DNA of 64,000 nt from Symsagittifera roscoffensis (GCF_963678635.1 NW_026970698.1:19125-83124), one strand, 5' to 3'; shown: positions 9,411 to 21,354, numbered from the stretch's first letter. Notes: generated by a model not told the origin, from the letters alone. Numbers and translations are program-made.

Positions 9411-10139
9411 ATAATTTGGTTATTGTCTTGTGTTTTGCAAATTAATTTTTTTTGCATCTATTATTTTTATTTTAAAGAGATAGGAACAAAGAGATAAGAT
9501 AAGAGGTTATAAAAAAATTTGTAACACACATTTTTTGCACGAATCATATATATTTTGCACTTTGCAATACGCAAAACTTTGGCAAAATGGTCAAAAAAAA
9601 TTAACAATTTTGTCTTCTTCTAAAATTTTTCAGCTCAGTTTTTTCTACTTGATAAAAAACATCACAATTTTTGCATACTTGTTAAAAAAATCAAAAAAAA
9701 ATTAGCAGATTAGGAAAATTTTCATTAAATGTTTTTGCACTGTTATTAATTAAAGTAAATGAATTTCTTTGTTTTTTTTAGATTGAATAGAAATCTCTTT
9801 TTGCATGTTTGTCGATCAAAACAATCAGAAAAACGTGTAGAAAGATAGGGAATAGCACTCCAAAACAAAATGTTGGAACTTTTTGGCAATGATTTACCAC
9901 TTGTTTTACAAAAAAATTTAGCGTTTTTTTTGCATTTGCATAAAATATTAAATTTGGTTTTTGCATATGTTTTGTAAGAAATCATGAAAACATCAAGCAA
10001 AATTTTTCCTCGAAAAATTTAGCATAGTTGATTAAAAAAATCATTACAGTTTTTGCATCTTGTATTAAAAGTAAACTTATTCGTTGAAAAGCATTTAAGA
10101 TGAAATATAATTATCTTTGACAAGCTTTTTAAGAAGAAA
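9411..10139. other. GCAAA-rich spacer, E1 right arm, containing the tandem-unit breakpoint
   Basis: Mirror of 7481-8207. The left boundary of the 16-kb tandem unit falls in it at 9947. An 84-codon minus frame (9746-10000) has no recognisable content and is low-complexity AT-rich. Confidence 0.45.
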
Positions 10140-10788
10140 TTTTGAAAAATTATATCAGAACAATTGACACGCTCTTTTTTTACAGAAACATAATCGTCAA
10201 AAAAACAATCAACTATTTTGAACAAATCCGATTCAAATTTTGAGTTTTGAACTATTTGAAATCTTTTTAAAAAAGCTGAGCCCAGAGTTTGCGTAGATGC
10301 AATTTTTTGATTAGACGTTAGAAAATGTTTTTTGAGCTTTTTCCAAACGAGTCGTTTCCTTGATACGCTTTTAAATTTTTTTAGCCTTTTTCCATCGTAA
10401 ATTATGCTGAACACCGCAAATAAGCTGATTGAACATTTCCCCACTTAAAGTGACAATACTTGATTAGAATCTGTGTTTGTACAAAAAGTAAAGACAATCA
10501 ATTTCTTGATATGTATTGATCTTTGTCTAGTCTCTGAAGAATCTGGCTATGAGATGTTCCTATTAAAATTAAACGAAACTTGCAACTCTCCAAGGAACAG
10601 AAAAAATTGTGAGTAGACACGCAATAATCTTGAGTTAAAATGTATTTCTCGTATATTTCGTTGAAAACAGAAATTAATGATTTATTATTATAATCTGCAA
10701 AAAAGCTGGGAAGACCTTGACACACAGCAGCTGTAGTTGGGAAGAATAATTTATAGGGCAACTGGTGGGTTTATGCAGTAGTAGTAAC
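10140..10788 (-). pseudogene. orfX relic, E1 right arm
   Basis: N-terminal frame 10498-10761 (KLFFPTTAAVCQGLPSFF, then DYCVSTHNFFCSLESCKF) and C-terminal frame to about 10140 (ASTQTLGSAFLKRF, then ESDLFKIVDCFFDDY). Divergent from the PC4-like relic next door, as in element A. Better preserved than the left-arm copy. Confidence 0.6.
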
Positions 10789-10934
10789 GCCTACGCAATT
10801 TCAATTGTAGGAAACATCATACAAAACCTTCCATAATTAGTACTACTTCCATATGACTCATACAACTTACTTCCATTTTCTTACAATCTCAAATCATTTC
10901 TCTCATTTCTCCTCATCTGATCAGTTTGCTCTCC

Positions 10935-11490
10935 AAAAGGTACTCAAGAAAATTTAATAGTCCCAATTATAAAGAATTTTGAAAAAATTAAAAAAAAAAT
11001 TGGGAGATTTGTTTGGTTCCAAAGATTCTACAAGCGGGAAAAATACTTCGAACCGTGCTTTCAACTACTAAAAATAAATGATTTGGGACAGTTTGAAAAA
11101 ACTCAACAAGTCTATCTAAGTGAAAAAGAAGGAGAAGCAATATCGGCAATTCGGATTACTGTTAATCACAATACTGAAACTCTTAGACTCGTATGAAGCT
11201 AAATCTGGTAAAGAATCACCTATGGATCAGGAGCTCGACATCTGTAATAGAGTATATGAAATAGCAACGTACAACATGAGAAGGGTGTGCGTCACATTCA
11301 AGAAGTACAATGTGAACAAGCCGCCCATTCAGATTCGAACAAGCTTGCACAACAATGTGAACAAGCATTCAGATTCGACTCACTGCAAAGAAAAATGAAG
11401 ACTTGAAGCAAGTTGCATATGTCAACTATACTTTGAATGAATTCAATGAACTATCCCAAATTTTGGGAGATTTTATGTTTGTTGATACTT
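10935..11490 (+). pseudogene. PC4-like relic, E1 right arm
   Basis: Plus-strand relic. The frame 11120-11398 includes RRVCVTFKKYNVNKPPIQIR, aligned with the strand-loop-strand of the element A gene. A following frame includes LKQVAYVNYTLNEFNELSQ. It is broken by frameshifts and by a local duplication of the AACAATGTGAACAAG type near 11320-11370. Confidence 0.6.
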
Positions 11491-11936
11491 TTAAGCCTCA
11501 TTAATGCTTTGTATTGTTTTGTAGGTTTCGTAATTGACATATTTTTCGTTCGAAACTATTTTTTCTCACTGAAGTGTTTATTTAGAGCTATGATATCCGA
11601 GGAAAAATCTGACAAAACATACAATTCAATTCAAATTAACATAGAACTTTAACAAATTATCACCTAATTTTTCAGTTATTGCTCAAAAAATTACAGAAAA
11701 CCTATTTAATTACTGTTTTGTCTAAATTTAAGCAATTTTTGTCTTATTTGAACAAAAAAAAAACAAGAATGTAGTTGAAAACTTTATCAGTATTATCAGA
11801 GAAATGAGAGAATTGATTTTGAGATTAAAAGAAAATGGAAGTAAGCAGTATGAGTCATCGCGACTTCTATGTATGGAAGTAGTGTCAATTATGGAAGGTT
11901 TTTTAAGATGTTTCAGAATATAATATTAAATCTTTA

Positions 11937-12472
11937 TTTTCTGTTTTCAACGAATTTTCCAAAAAATACATAGAAACCCAAAATTATTGCGTGTCTACTC
12001 ACTATTTTTTTTGTTCCTTGCAAAATTGCAAGTTTACTTTAGTTTTAATAGGAACATCTCCTAGCCAGATTCTTCAGAGATTAGTCAATTATCAATACAT
12101 ATATCAAGAAATTGATTGTCTTTACCTTTTGTACAAACTCAGATTCTATTCAATTATTGTCACATGAAGAGGGGAAGTATTCAATCAGCTTATTTGCGGT
12201 GTGTAGCACAGTTTACGATGAAAAGGAGCTTCCAAAATTTCAAGCATGTCAAGGAAACGACTTGTTCGGAAAAAGTTCGAAATAAACATTAACTAAGTTC
12301 TAATCAAAAACTTGTATCTACTCAAACTCTGGGCTCAGATTTTTTAGAGAGAATTCGAAAAATTCAAAATTAAAAATATGAATCTGATTTGTTCAAAATA
12401 ATTGATCGTTTCAATGACGGTTATGGTTCTGTAAATAGTGAGCGTGTCAATTTTTCAATTAATTTTTGAATA
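11937..12472 (+). pseudogene. orfX relic, E2 left arm
   Basis: Same degraded sections as the E1 left-arm copy, including YIYQEIDCLYLLYK. The end is near GTGAGCGTGTCAA. Confidence 0.5.
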
Positions 12473-13197
12473 TTTCTTCATAAAAATCTTGTCAATCATA
12501 ACTAAATTCCATCTTAAATGCATTTCAACGAATAAATTTATGTTACTTCTTTCGAGAAAAAAATTTGCATAATGCAAATGTTTTCATGAATTCTCACAAA
12601 ACGTATGCGAAAACCAAATTTACTTCTTCTTATGCAAATGCAAAAAACGCAAAGTTTTACTCTAAAAAAATCAATAATTGCCAAAAGATTTCAACTTTTT
12701 TAATTTCGAGAGCTATTCCCTATCTTAAAACATTTTTTTTCTGATACTTTGATCATCATACATGCAAAAAACAGATTTCTTTTTGATCAAAAAGAACACA
12801 AAGAAATTCAGTTACTTTGATTATTAACAGTGCAAGAAAAATTTGTGTAATATGATTTTTAAAAAGCAAAAACATTTAATGAAAATTTATCTAATCTGCT
12901 AATTTTTTTTTTGATTTTTTTAACAAGTATGCAAAAATTGTGATGTTTTTTATGAAGTCTAAAAAAACTGATCTGAAAATTTTTGGAAGAAGACCAAATT
13001 GTTTCAGTTTTTTTTTAACCATTTTGCCAAATATTTGTGCTTTGCAAAGTGCAAACTTGAAAAGATTAGTGCAAAACTGTGTATTACTAATTTTTCTATA
13101 GCCTCATACCTTATCTCTTTGTTCCTATCTCTTTAAAATAATCATACTAGATGCAAAAAAATTTAGGTTACAAAACACAAGACAAAAGCCAAATTAT

Positions 13198-13642
13198 TTA
13201 CAAATCAAAGAGCTGTCGAGCAATTGAAAATTTTTGCAAGTTCTCAAAGGAGCGCAGAGCTGGTCTTGCCTTCATCGCCGGTGGTTTTCTTGGTGTTTCG
13301 CTGACTGGAGTTTTTGGGTCAGAGAACCCCTCATCCTCTTCGATGGTAATTGGGTTCTCCACAGATCCCTTTTCCTCTCAAGGAAAGAGGAAATTGTCGA
13401 CTGGTTGTGCCACATATCTAGAGTCAGTATTATCGGGGTAGTTCATTCCCACAAGCTCAGACATTTCCTTCATCATTTGCAGGGTTCCAAGTAATGGGAT
13501 CTTGCGTCATATGATATTCGTTGAAATCTCTTCACATCACCTTCACTATGTGCCAGACGTAGATGAGGTGTCCATTCTAGGTAGAAAAACTCCAGACACT
13601 ATTTCTCGCACTTGGATTTGTACTAGATTAGGCCAAAATTCT
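13198..13642 (-). pseudogene. orfP relic, E2 left arm
   Basis: Ends TAA at 13198-13200. Retains GTACTAGATTAGGCCAAAAT near 13620-13640, which E1 has lost. Confidence 0.55.
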
Positions 13643-13654
13643 ACAGAGAAATAA

Positions 13655-13895
13655 GTTGAGTAAAAGATACAGAGTAAAAAAGAACGATTGATTTACAGTT
13701 GGGAGGAAAGTAGTTGACGGTAGTTAAGTTGAAAATGGGAAGTTTATTCCCATTTCTTTAAACTATAAATCATTTTCATTTCAACTTAACTACCATTAAC
13801 TACCTCCTCTCTCAACTCTAAATACTTTAATTTCAACTCAACTACCGTCAACTACTTCCCTCTCAACTGTAAATCAAAGGTTCTTTTCACTCTGT
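13655..13895. promoter_or_regulatory. Palindrome centre of E2
   Basis: Same arrangement of 52-bp AACTACC boxes and AAATGGGAA hairpin as in E1, between divergent orfP relics. Confidence 0.5.
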
Positions 13896-13913
13896 ATCTT
13901 TTTACTCAACTTA

Positions 13914-14421
13914 ATGCTGAAAATAATCTTCGCAGTGCACAACATCAATCTTATGTTCTCGGTAGAATGTTCGCCTGATCTAGTACAAATCCAAGTATCA
14001 GAAACAGTGTCTGGAGTTTTCCTAAATTGAACGGACATCCCAATCCAAGTCTGGCACATGGTGGAGGTGATGCGAAGAGATTTCATAGAACATCATATGA
14101 CGCAAGTTCCCATCACAGAGAACCAACTTGGAACCAAGCAAATGATAGAGAAAGTGTCTGAGCGTGTGGGAATGAACTACCCCGAGATTCCTGACTCTAG
14201 ATATGTGGCACAACCAGTCGACGATTTCCCCTTTCCTTGGTAGGTTTGAGGGATCTGTGGAGAATCCAATTACCATTGAAGAGGATGAGGGGTTCTCTGA
14301 GCCAAGAACACCAGTGATCGAATCACCAAGACAACCTCGGGCAATGGAGGCAAGACCAGATCTGCGCTTCATTGTGAACTTGCAAAAATCTTCAGCTGCT
14401 CAACAGCTCTTTGGTTTGTAA
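13914..14421 (+). pseudogene. orfP relic, E2 right arm
   Basis: Carries the same internal TGA and frameshift as E1, so the damage preceded the E duplication. Confidence 0.6.
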
Positions 14422-15159
14422 ATAATTTGGTTATTGTCTTGTGTTTTGCAAATTAATTTTTTTTGCATCTATTATTTTTATTTTAAAGAGATAGGAACAA
14501 AGAGATAAGATAAGAGGTTATAAAAAAATTTGTAACACACATTTTTTGCACGAATCATATATATTTTGCACTTTGCAATACGCAAAACTTTGGCAAAATG
14601 GTCAAAAAAAATTAACAATTTTGTCTTTTTCTAAAATTTTTCAGCTCAGTTTTTTCTACTTGATAAAAAACATCACAATTTTTGCATACTTGTTAAAAAA
14701 ATCAAAAAAAAATTAGCAGATTAGGAAAATTTTAATTAAATGTTTTTGCACTGTTATTAATTAAAGTAAATGAATTTCTTTGTTTTTTTTAGATTGAATA
14801 GAAATCTCTTTTTGCATGTTTGTCGATCAAAACAATCAGAAAAACGTGTAGAAAGATAGGGAATAGCACTCCAAAACAAAATGTTGGAACTTTTTGGCAA
14901 TGATTTACCACTTGTTTTACAAAAAAATTTAGCGTTTTTTTTGCATTTGCATAAAATATTAAATTTGGTTTTTGCATATGTTTTGTAAGAAATCATGAAA
15001 ACATCAAGCAAAATTTTTCCTCGAAAAATTTAGCATAGTTGATTAAAAAAATCATTACAGTTTTTGCATCTTGTATTAAAAGTAAACTTATTCGTTGAAA
15101 AGCATTTAAGATGAAATATAATTATCTTTGACAAGCTTTTTAAGAAGAAATTTTGAAAA

Positions 15160-15800
15160 ATTATCAGAACAATTGACACGCTCTTTTTTTACAGAAACAT
15201 AACCGTCAAAAAAACAATCAACTATTTTGAACAAATCCGATTCAAATTTTGAGTTTTGAACTATTTGAAATCTTTTTAAAAAAGCTGAGCCCAGAGTTTG
15301 CGTAGATGCAATTTTTTTATTAGACGTTAGAAAATGTTTTTTTGAACTTTTTCCGAACTAGTCGTTTCCTTGATACGCTTTTAAATTTTTTTAGCCTTTT
15401 TCCATCGTAAATTATGCTGAACACCGCAAATAAGCTGATTGAACATTTCCCCACTTAAAGTGACAATACTTGATTAGAATCTGTGTTTGTACAACAAGTA
15501 AAGACAATCAATTTCTTGATATATGTATTGATCTTTGTCTAGTCTCTGAAGAATCTGGCTATGAGATGTTCCTATTAAAATTAAACGAAACTTGCAACTT
15601 TCCAAGGAACAGAAAAAATTGTGAGTAGACACGCAATAATCTTGAGTTAAAATGTATTTCTCGTATATTTCGTTGAAAACAGAAATTAATGATTTATTAT
15701 TATAATCTGCAAAAAAGCTGGGAAGACCTTGACACACAGCAGCTGTAGTTGGGAAGAATAATTTATAGGGCAACCGGTGGATTTATGCAGTAGTAGTAAC
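15160..15800 (-). pseudogene. orfX relic, E2 right arm
   Basis: Frame 15474-15773 is one codon group longer than in E1 because YIYQEIDCLYLLYKHRF stays in frame here. Confidence 0.55.
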
Positions 15801-15944
15801 GCCTACGCAATTTCAATTGTAGGAAACATCGTACAAAACCTTCCATAATTAGTACTACTTCCATATGACTCATACAACTTACTTCCATTTTCTTACAATC
15901 TCAAAAGCATTTCTCTCATTTCTCCTCATCTGATCAATTTGCTC

Positions 15945-16502
15945 TCCAAAAGGTACTCAAGAAAATTTAATAGTCCCAATTATAAAGAATTTTGAAGAAA
16001 TTAAAAAAAAATTGGGAGATTTGTTTGGTTCCAAAGATTCTACAAGCGGAAAAAATACTTCGAACCGTGCTTTCAACTACTAAAAATAAATGATTTGGGA
16101 CAGTTTGAAAAAACTCAACAAGTCTATCTAAGTGAAAAAGAAGGAGAAGCAATATCGGCAATTCGGATTACTGTTAATCACAATACTGAAACTCTTAGAC
16201 TCGTATGAAGCTAAATCTGGTAAAGAATCACCTATGGATCAGGAGCTCGACATCTGTAATAGAGTATATGAAATAGCAACGTACAACATGAGAAGGGTGT
16301 GCGTCACATTCAAGAAGTACAATGTGAACAAGCCGCCCATTCAGATTCGAACAAGCATGCACAACAATGTGAACAAGCATTCAGATTCGACTCACTGCAA
16401 AGAAAAATGAAGACTTGAAGCAAGTTGCATATGTCAACTATACTTTGAATGAATTCAATGAACTATCCCAAATTTTGGGAGACTTTATGTTTGTTGATAC
16501 TT
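15945..16502 (+). pseudogene. PC4-like relic, E2 right arm
   Basis: Frame 16132-16410 again has CVTFKKYNVNKPPIQIR. Lesions shared with E1. Confidence 0.55.
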
Positions 16503-16968
16503 TTAAGCCTCAGTAATGCTTTGTATTGTTTTGTAGGTTTCGTAATTGACATATTTTTCGTTCGAAACTATTTTTTCTCACTGAAGTGTTTATTTAGAGC
16601 TATGATATCCGAGGAAAAATCTGACAAAACATACAATTCAATTCAAATTAACATAGAACTTTAACAAATTATCACCTAATTTTTCAGTTATTGCTCAAAA
16701 AATTACAGAAAACCTATTTAATTACTGTTTCATCTAAATTTAAGCAATTTTTGTCTTATTTGAACAAAAAAAACAAGAATGTAGTTGAAAACTTTATCAG
16801 TATTTTTCGAATATTTTATTTCATTGGTTGTTATCACTTTTGTTTTTGCCATATAATGAGTTTTTGATTGGCTACATCAATTTTTTAATTAAGAGAAAAA
16901 GTTGTCATGGTGATTAATATTACAAAAAAAACTTAAAATGATAAAATACTTGGAGTTTCTTAGGTTCT

Positions 16969-17430
16969 TTGATCATTTCAGTAAGAAAAATGTTTCTATC
17001 AAAAGCCTTTTCAATGTCTGAAATGGACATTAATCAGAGTTTAAAATTGAACTACAACACAAAACTACAAGAATGGTGGACCAATGATGTTGATGGAGAT
17101 TGTATTAGCTTTAACTTGTATAGAAACACAGAAAGTTCAGTAGTTTTATTAAAAAGATGGAAAGGAGATTACAGAAATTAAGAGTACTCCCAGATTTATC
17201 AACAATGTTTTTAATTAGAAGAGTCAACTGAACTTGAGTGGTCTAATAGTAAAAAAAATAATGAAGAGCCTATGAAACAAAAATTGAAGATTAGGAAAAA
17301 ATATTTCGATTACTGTTTTGAATTTGATAAAAATAAAAATCTAGATTTTTCAGAACATCTTTTAATTGATTATCCAATTTTAAAAGATTTCCGGTTGTTT
17401 ATCTTACAATATACCAGAAAAGAAAACAAT
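16969..17430 (+). pseudogene. Unknown gene remnant in S
   Basis: The first frame, 16969-17181, encodes 70 residues with non-random composition (MSEMDINQSLKLNYN, LQEWWTNDVDGDCISFNLYR, LLKRWKGDYRN). After stops, a later frame (about 17265-17430) reads KQKLKIRKKYFDYCFEF and LIDYPILKDFRLF. In units II and III one A is lost near the IRKK codons, shifting that frame. The first frame is identical in all three units. Not recognised. Confidence 0.3.
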
Positions 17431-17689
17431 TAAATTGTATACTTTGGTATCTTTTTCACTGGTTAGACATAGAACAAATCAATAAGATGTTGATCGAATT
17501 TTTCAAAACTTGAATTGAGTAGAGAAAAAATAATACAAGCCGGCAAGAAATCTAATTTATCTCAATTTGGTGTCAACTGTATATGTTAGTTATGTCAGAA
17601 ATTTTCAATAAAATTGACTGATTGGGAAGCTTGATAATATTGTTTTGTTCTGCTTTATAAAAAATTAAAGTCTGTGAATACTTCATTCT

Positions 17690-17798
17690 GATTGGTTAAT
17701 ATCGCAAATATTACCTGTGAAGCAATTCTCGATACTGATTGGTTGATATCAAAAAAGTTACAAACTTCCTAATAACAAATGCTCGATTCTGATTGGTT
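17690..17798. promoter_or_regulatory. Cluster of three inverted CCAAT boxes
   Basis: GATTGGTT at 17690, 17737 and 17791, each in a longer shared word (ctgattggttgatat). Spacing 47 and 54 bases. Copies at 33340-33448 and 49410-49518. Two looser ATTGG words precede, near 16814 and 16866. Confidence 0.4.
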
Positions 17799-18300
17799 GA
17801 TATGTTCAAAACTCCATGGTTAGATTGATTGATTTTTTTCAGCTTGGTCAAATAGGATGTTATCCATCCTGATTTTCTTTCACGTTAAAAACAATTGATT
17901 AACAAGTTTGCTGTTTTATTCACATATTTCATTTCTTGAGGCTTTTCAACTCCTCCTATTTAACAATTTGGGACATTTTAAATCTCCCATTTATTCTTTC
18001 ATTACTTTTTCAGATGAGTCACTGAATAGAAACGAAAGAGTTGCATATCTTGAATGTGGTATTTATTTTTTCATCCAAAGGCTCTGATTGATGATGACCA
18101 ACAGTAGAAACTCCCTATGTTGCAAGCTTGCGGAGACTTTTTTGCAATAAATTTTTAGTAAAAGTGCATAAAATACGCTAATGAGTAGTTAAGTATTTGC
18201 TTAAGAAATTTAAAACTTGAATATTTATAAAACATCGACTAATTAAAAGTTTTTTTTGAGGTTACTATCTTAAAATTTTCTTGTTTTGTGATTGTAAAAG

Positions 18301-18442
18301 TGTTCGCAGAGCGTTTTTAAGCAGATAATGGCGGTTGGCTCATTAAAAACTATTGTTTTTTAGTACTTTCTTGTTCGCAGAGCGTTTTTAGGCAGATAAT
18401 GGCGGTTGGCTCATTAAAAACTATTGTTTTTTAGTACTTTTT
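18301..18442 (+). repeat. 71-bp tandem duplication, unit I only
   Basis: The segment from TGTTCGCAGAGCG to TTAGTACTTT occurs twice with a 71-base period. Units II and III have it once, with a slightly different start (TGTTCATAGAGCAGAGCG). Confidence 0.9.
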
Positions 18443-18645
18443 TGGTGATTTTGGAAGAGAAATTGATAACTGACCTGGAAAAGATGAAAAAAACGTATGT
18501 TTTTGCTAAACTTTGAATATTTCAAGATAATGATATATATATAATTCTAGACTAAAAAATTGCTTCAATATAAAAATTTAGATTTGAAACAGCAATACAC
18601 AGTTATGAGATTGAGAAAATCATTTAAAGACTTTTTGCAAAGGAT

Positions 18646-21062
18646 TTATGGTAATTACTTTGCTTCGGACTATTAAACGTTTGTTGAAACGATAAATTTT
18701 TCCATCTAAAATTTAGTTTTTAAGATAGTAGATGAAACAGAAACTCAGCAGACACTAAATTGAGATAAAAACTCAATTTAATTCATTAGGATTTTTGAGA
18801 TAATTTTACTAAAGTTTAGCTTAAAAAGTATATCTGGAGAAAAAATCCGACATAAAAAATCTCAAAGATTTATATTATGCGTAAACTCTCAGAAAATTTT
18901 GTTATCATTTGATATATTAGGTAAATTTATATGAAAAATCAATATTTTTGAGGATATTTTTTGTAAAATAAACCCAATCCAACATCTTTTGAAAGATGAT
19001 AAATGAATCATAATAAAAAATTGCTTTCAATATCTACATTTCACTATTTTGGATGAAAAAGCAGAAAAATTTGATGTGAAAAGATTTTAGGAGAAAAAAA
19101 GGGAATTTTTTTGAACATTTCTGAATAAAATAAAACTTTAGCAGAACCAAATATTGACTATTTGACACTTAACATGAAAAGTTTCAATTAGACACACAGT
19201 AAAAATTTTGTTCTCGTTAGCTTTTTTTCAATAAGCAAATTAGGTAGAACTATAGAGTTTTTCGCTTAACAAATATCGTAAGACTATACAATTGTTCCAA
19301 TTTGCACTTTGATTTTCATTGCCAAATCGATTTTTTTGGGACGCGCTTTTTTTAGAAGTTTTTAGATGTTAGGGACTAGGTTTTTAGATTATAATCAATA
19401 GGGCTGCTCTTAATTTGTTCTAAAAGCTCAACGTTCAAATACACCTTTATATTCTCAATTTAACATGTGCTTTTGAAGGCTTTAACTAACCCCAACTCTT
19501 TCTCACTTGAACATTTTTGAAAGAAACATCCGTCAAAATCAAAAATAAAAAGCAGTATACTACTTATTTTGCAAGAAAAGCGATAGTTAATGATATCAAA
19601 AGTTGCGTTTCCCTCAAAAAATACCTAAATATTTTACACTAGCAACTGAACAAGGGAACCTTAAGGAAGACGTTTACAAATCTCATCGTATTAATCAGAC
19701 GGTAAGAGTTCTAATTTCAGCTCTGCCAGCAAATTGTTTGTTCAATTGATACTATTTTTCTCCTAAATTCCCCAGTTCTGACTATTTTTTCTTGCAAAGT
19801 TAGTTCAATCGTGAAAGCAAGTATTAGGTAGAAAACAAGAATAACCTTAAATTTATACAGAAAAAGTATGAAAGTAATGTTTTAAAACCAACAGAGGTAA
19901 TCATCAGTTATGAAGAAGATTATGTTGAATTTCATCTAATATGTAATACTTTTTAAGAAAAATTTATATCAATTTTGGTCAGTTTTAGCAATCAACTGTT
20001 CATTTTTCATCATTGATCTGATATTTTCAATTATTATTGAGAAAATTTTCTCGCAAGTTGTAATTTGGTACAAATTTGTGTAAATCCTTGAGAAAAAATG
20101 AGGAGGAGCTGAATCATGGAGTTTGATCTAAATTTGTTATGGAACATTGCTCTTAATGATCATTTGAATTGAGATTCTTATTCAAATTCTCCCTAAACTG
20201 TACAAAAAAACCAGTTAATTGCACAAATAAAAGGTTGAAAAAGGAAAATTTTGAGCAAATTTGATTAATTTTTACTTTATTTTCTCAAAAATTACGATTA
20301 ATTTAACTATTTTCCGGAAGTTTCAATATCGATTCAGCTTTAATGAGCTTTCTTTTTAGTAGCGAGAGCATTATATAACCCATTTTTTTCAGCTCAAATT
20401 ATGGTAAACTTTATCGTATTTCAGTATTTTGAGAAAAAAATGGAAAAATTCAATTTTTATTCAAAAATTTGTATCATTGTCTCAATATGATGCCAATTAA
20501 AATACATTTTGAGCTCAATTTTAAACTCTGAACCTAAAATCATTTTTCTCAATTAGAACAGAAGCAACAATACATTGGCCAAATTTATGAGTTTTTGCTA
20601 TTCTTTTCAAAATATGGAAGTTTTTGCAATTTTTTCCAAATACTCAAATTTTTTGCACTTTTTTCGTTTTGCATTTGTTTTGAAGTTTTTTTGAAACAAA
20701 TTAGATTAAAAAAATCTCAATTGTTTGCCTAAAAGCTCTTACCATTGACTTACTATGTAATTACATAACCTTCATTACACAACATAAACTTAATTAACCT
20801 TTGATATTTAACAGTTAAATAACGGGCGCCGAAATGTTTGCGAAAAAACTAGATAGAAATTTCCACTCAAAACCCAAAAAAAGTACCAATTTTCTATATC
20901 CTACCATCATACTGAAACCATAGCATTGATCTTCCCTTTCCTAATACATTGTAGACTCTATTCCCTATCTTAATACATAGCATGGCGGACCGAAATCTAT
21001 AACGTATCCTAATATATGAGGTCTGCCATGCTCCCCCCTGATCACCTCCAACATCTACTACT
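18646..21062 (-). repeat. Right terminal inverted repeat of element B (unit I)
   Basis: Reverse complement of the left TIR in three blocks: 18646-18930, about 19460-19620, and about 20280-21062. About 950 extra bases lie between the blocks. It ends TGATCACCTCCAACATCTACTACT, immediately followed by CACATG. The outer 600 bases also match the TIRs at 58.1 and 62.1 kb. No gene seen. Confidence 0.8.
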
Positions 21063-21068
21063 CACATG
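21063..21068. repeat. Target-site duplication CACATG, right copy
   Basis: Exact partner of 4789-4794. The TIR terminus ends at 21062. Copies at 36648-36653 and 52773-52778 exist only because the region was later tandemly amplified. Confidence 0.9.
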
Positions 21069-21308
21069 CTCAGCCGCTTCCTCCATCATTTGCATTTCTC
21101 CAAGTTTGTTCTCTGTCAAAGGTACTTGCGTCATATGGTTTTCGTTGAAATCTCTTCACATCACCTCCACCATGTACCAGACTTGGATTGGGATGTCCAT
21201 TTGAGCCAAAAACCTTCCAGAGACTGTTTCTCGTACTTGAATTTGTACCAGATCAGGCGAGAATTCTACAGGGTACATAAGGTTGCTGTTTTGCACTGAG
21301 AAGATCAT
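21063..21308 (-). pseudogene. orfP N-terminal half (element A), split by element B, unit I
   Basis: Minus-strand ATG at 21306-21308. It reads through FSPDLVQIQVRETVS and DIPIQVWYMVEVM to HV at the insertion point, then runs into the TIR, adding a few TIR-encoded residues before a stop. Homologous to 8903-9150 of the E1 right arm. Its 3' half is at 4534-4794. Confidence 0.7.
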
Positions 21309-21354
21309 GCTGAGCAATAAGTTGAGGAAAAAACAAAGAGTTTAAGCAAGATTT

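Larger units (their letters stand above)
6262..11793. repeat. Palindromic core E1 (inverted repeat, arms about 2.5 kb)
   Basis: Left arm (6262 to about 8750) and right arm (about 8800 to 11480) are diverged inverted copies of one module: PC4-like, orfX, spacer, orfP. For example the orfP end at 8208 mirrors 9410, and the words around 6809 mirror those around 10910. The centre holds the 52-bp boxes that precede orfP. Bases 11481-11793 extend past the mirrored part and hold only a 71-codon frame without recognisable features. The segment from about 6803 is repeated directly as E2. Confidence 0.85.
11794..16795. repeat. Palindromic core E2, direct duplicate of E1
   Basis: Begins at a new junction (cagtatt/atcagagaaatgagag) and repeats E1 from about 6803 onward with a 4.99-kb period. 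It lacks the left-arm PC4-like relic. It differs from E1 by scattered substitutions and an extra about 20 bases near 13620. Confidence 0.85.
16796..18645. other. Stretch S of element B, unidentified
   Basis: 1.85 kb between core E2 and the right TIR, repeated in units II and III. It contains one short protein-like frame (16969-17181), a cluster of inverted CCAAT boxes, and a 71-bp tandem duplication found only here. A splice-acceptor-like run (ttactttttcag) precedes ATGAGTCAC near 18014. No recognised gene. Confidence 0.4.
4795..21062. mobile_element. Polinton-type element B, nested in element A, no polymerase
   Basis: A 16,268-bp insertion bounded by inverted termini AGTAGTAGA...TCTACTACT and the 6-bp duplication CACATG. 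Its content is left TIR, palindromic core E1, duplicated core E2, unknown stretch S, right TIR. It contains no polymerase, ATPase or integrase relic, only two mirrored sets of orfP, orfX and PC4-like relics per core. It was therefore probably a non-autonomous derivative mobilised by a full Polinton. Without the E duplication it would be about 11.3 kb. Confidence 0.85.

Noticed and set aside
6809-16795. E1-E2 as a pair of long terminal repeats of a retrotransposon
   Set aside because: No reverse transcriptase, primer-binding site or polypurine tract between them. They are adjacent, palindromic inside, and bounded by Polinton TIRs.
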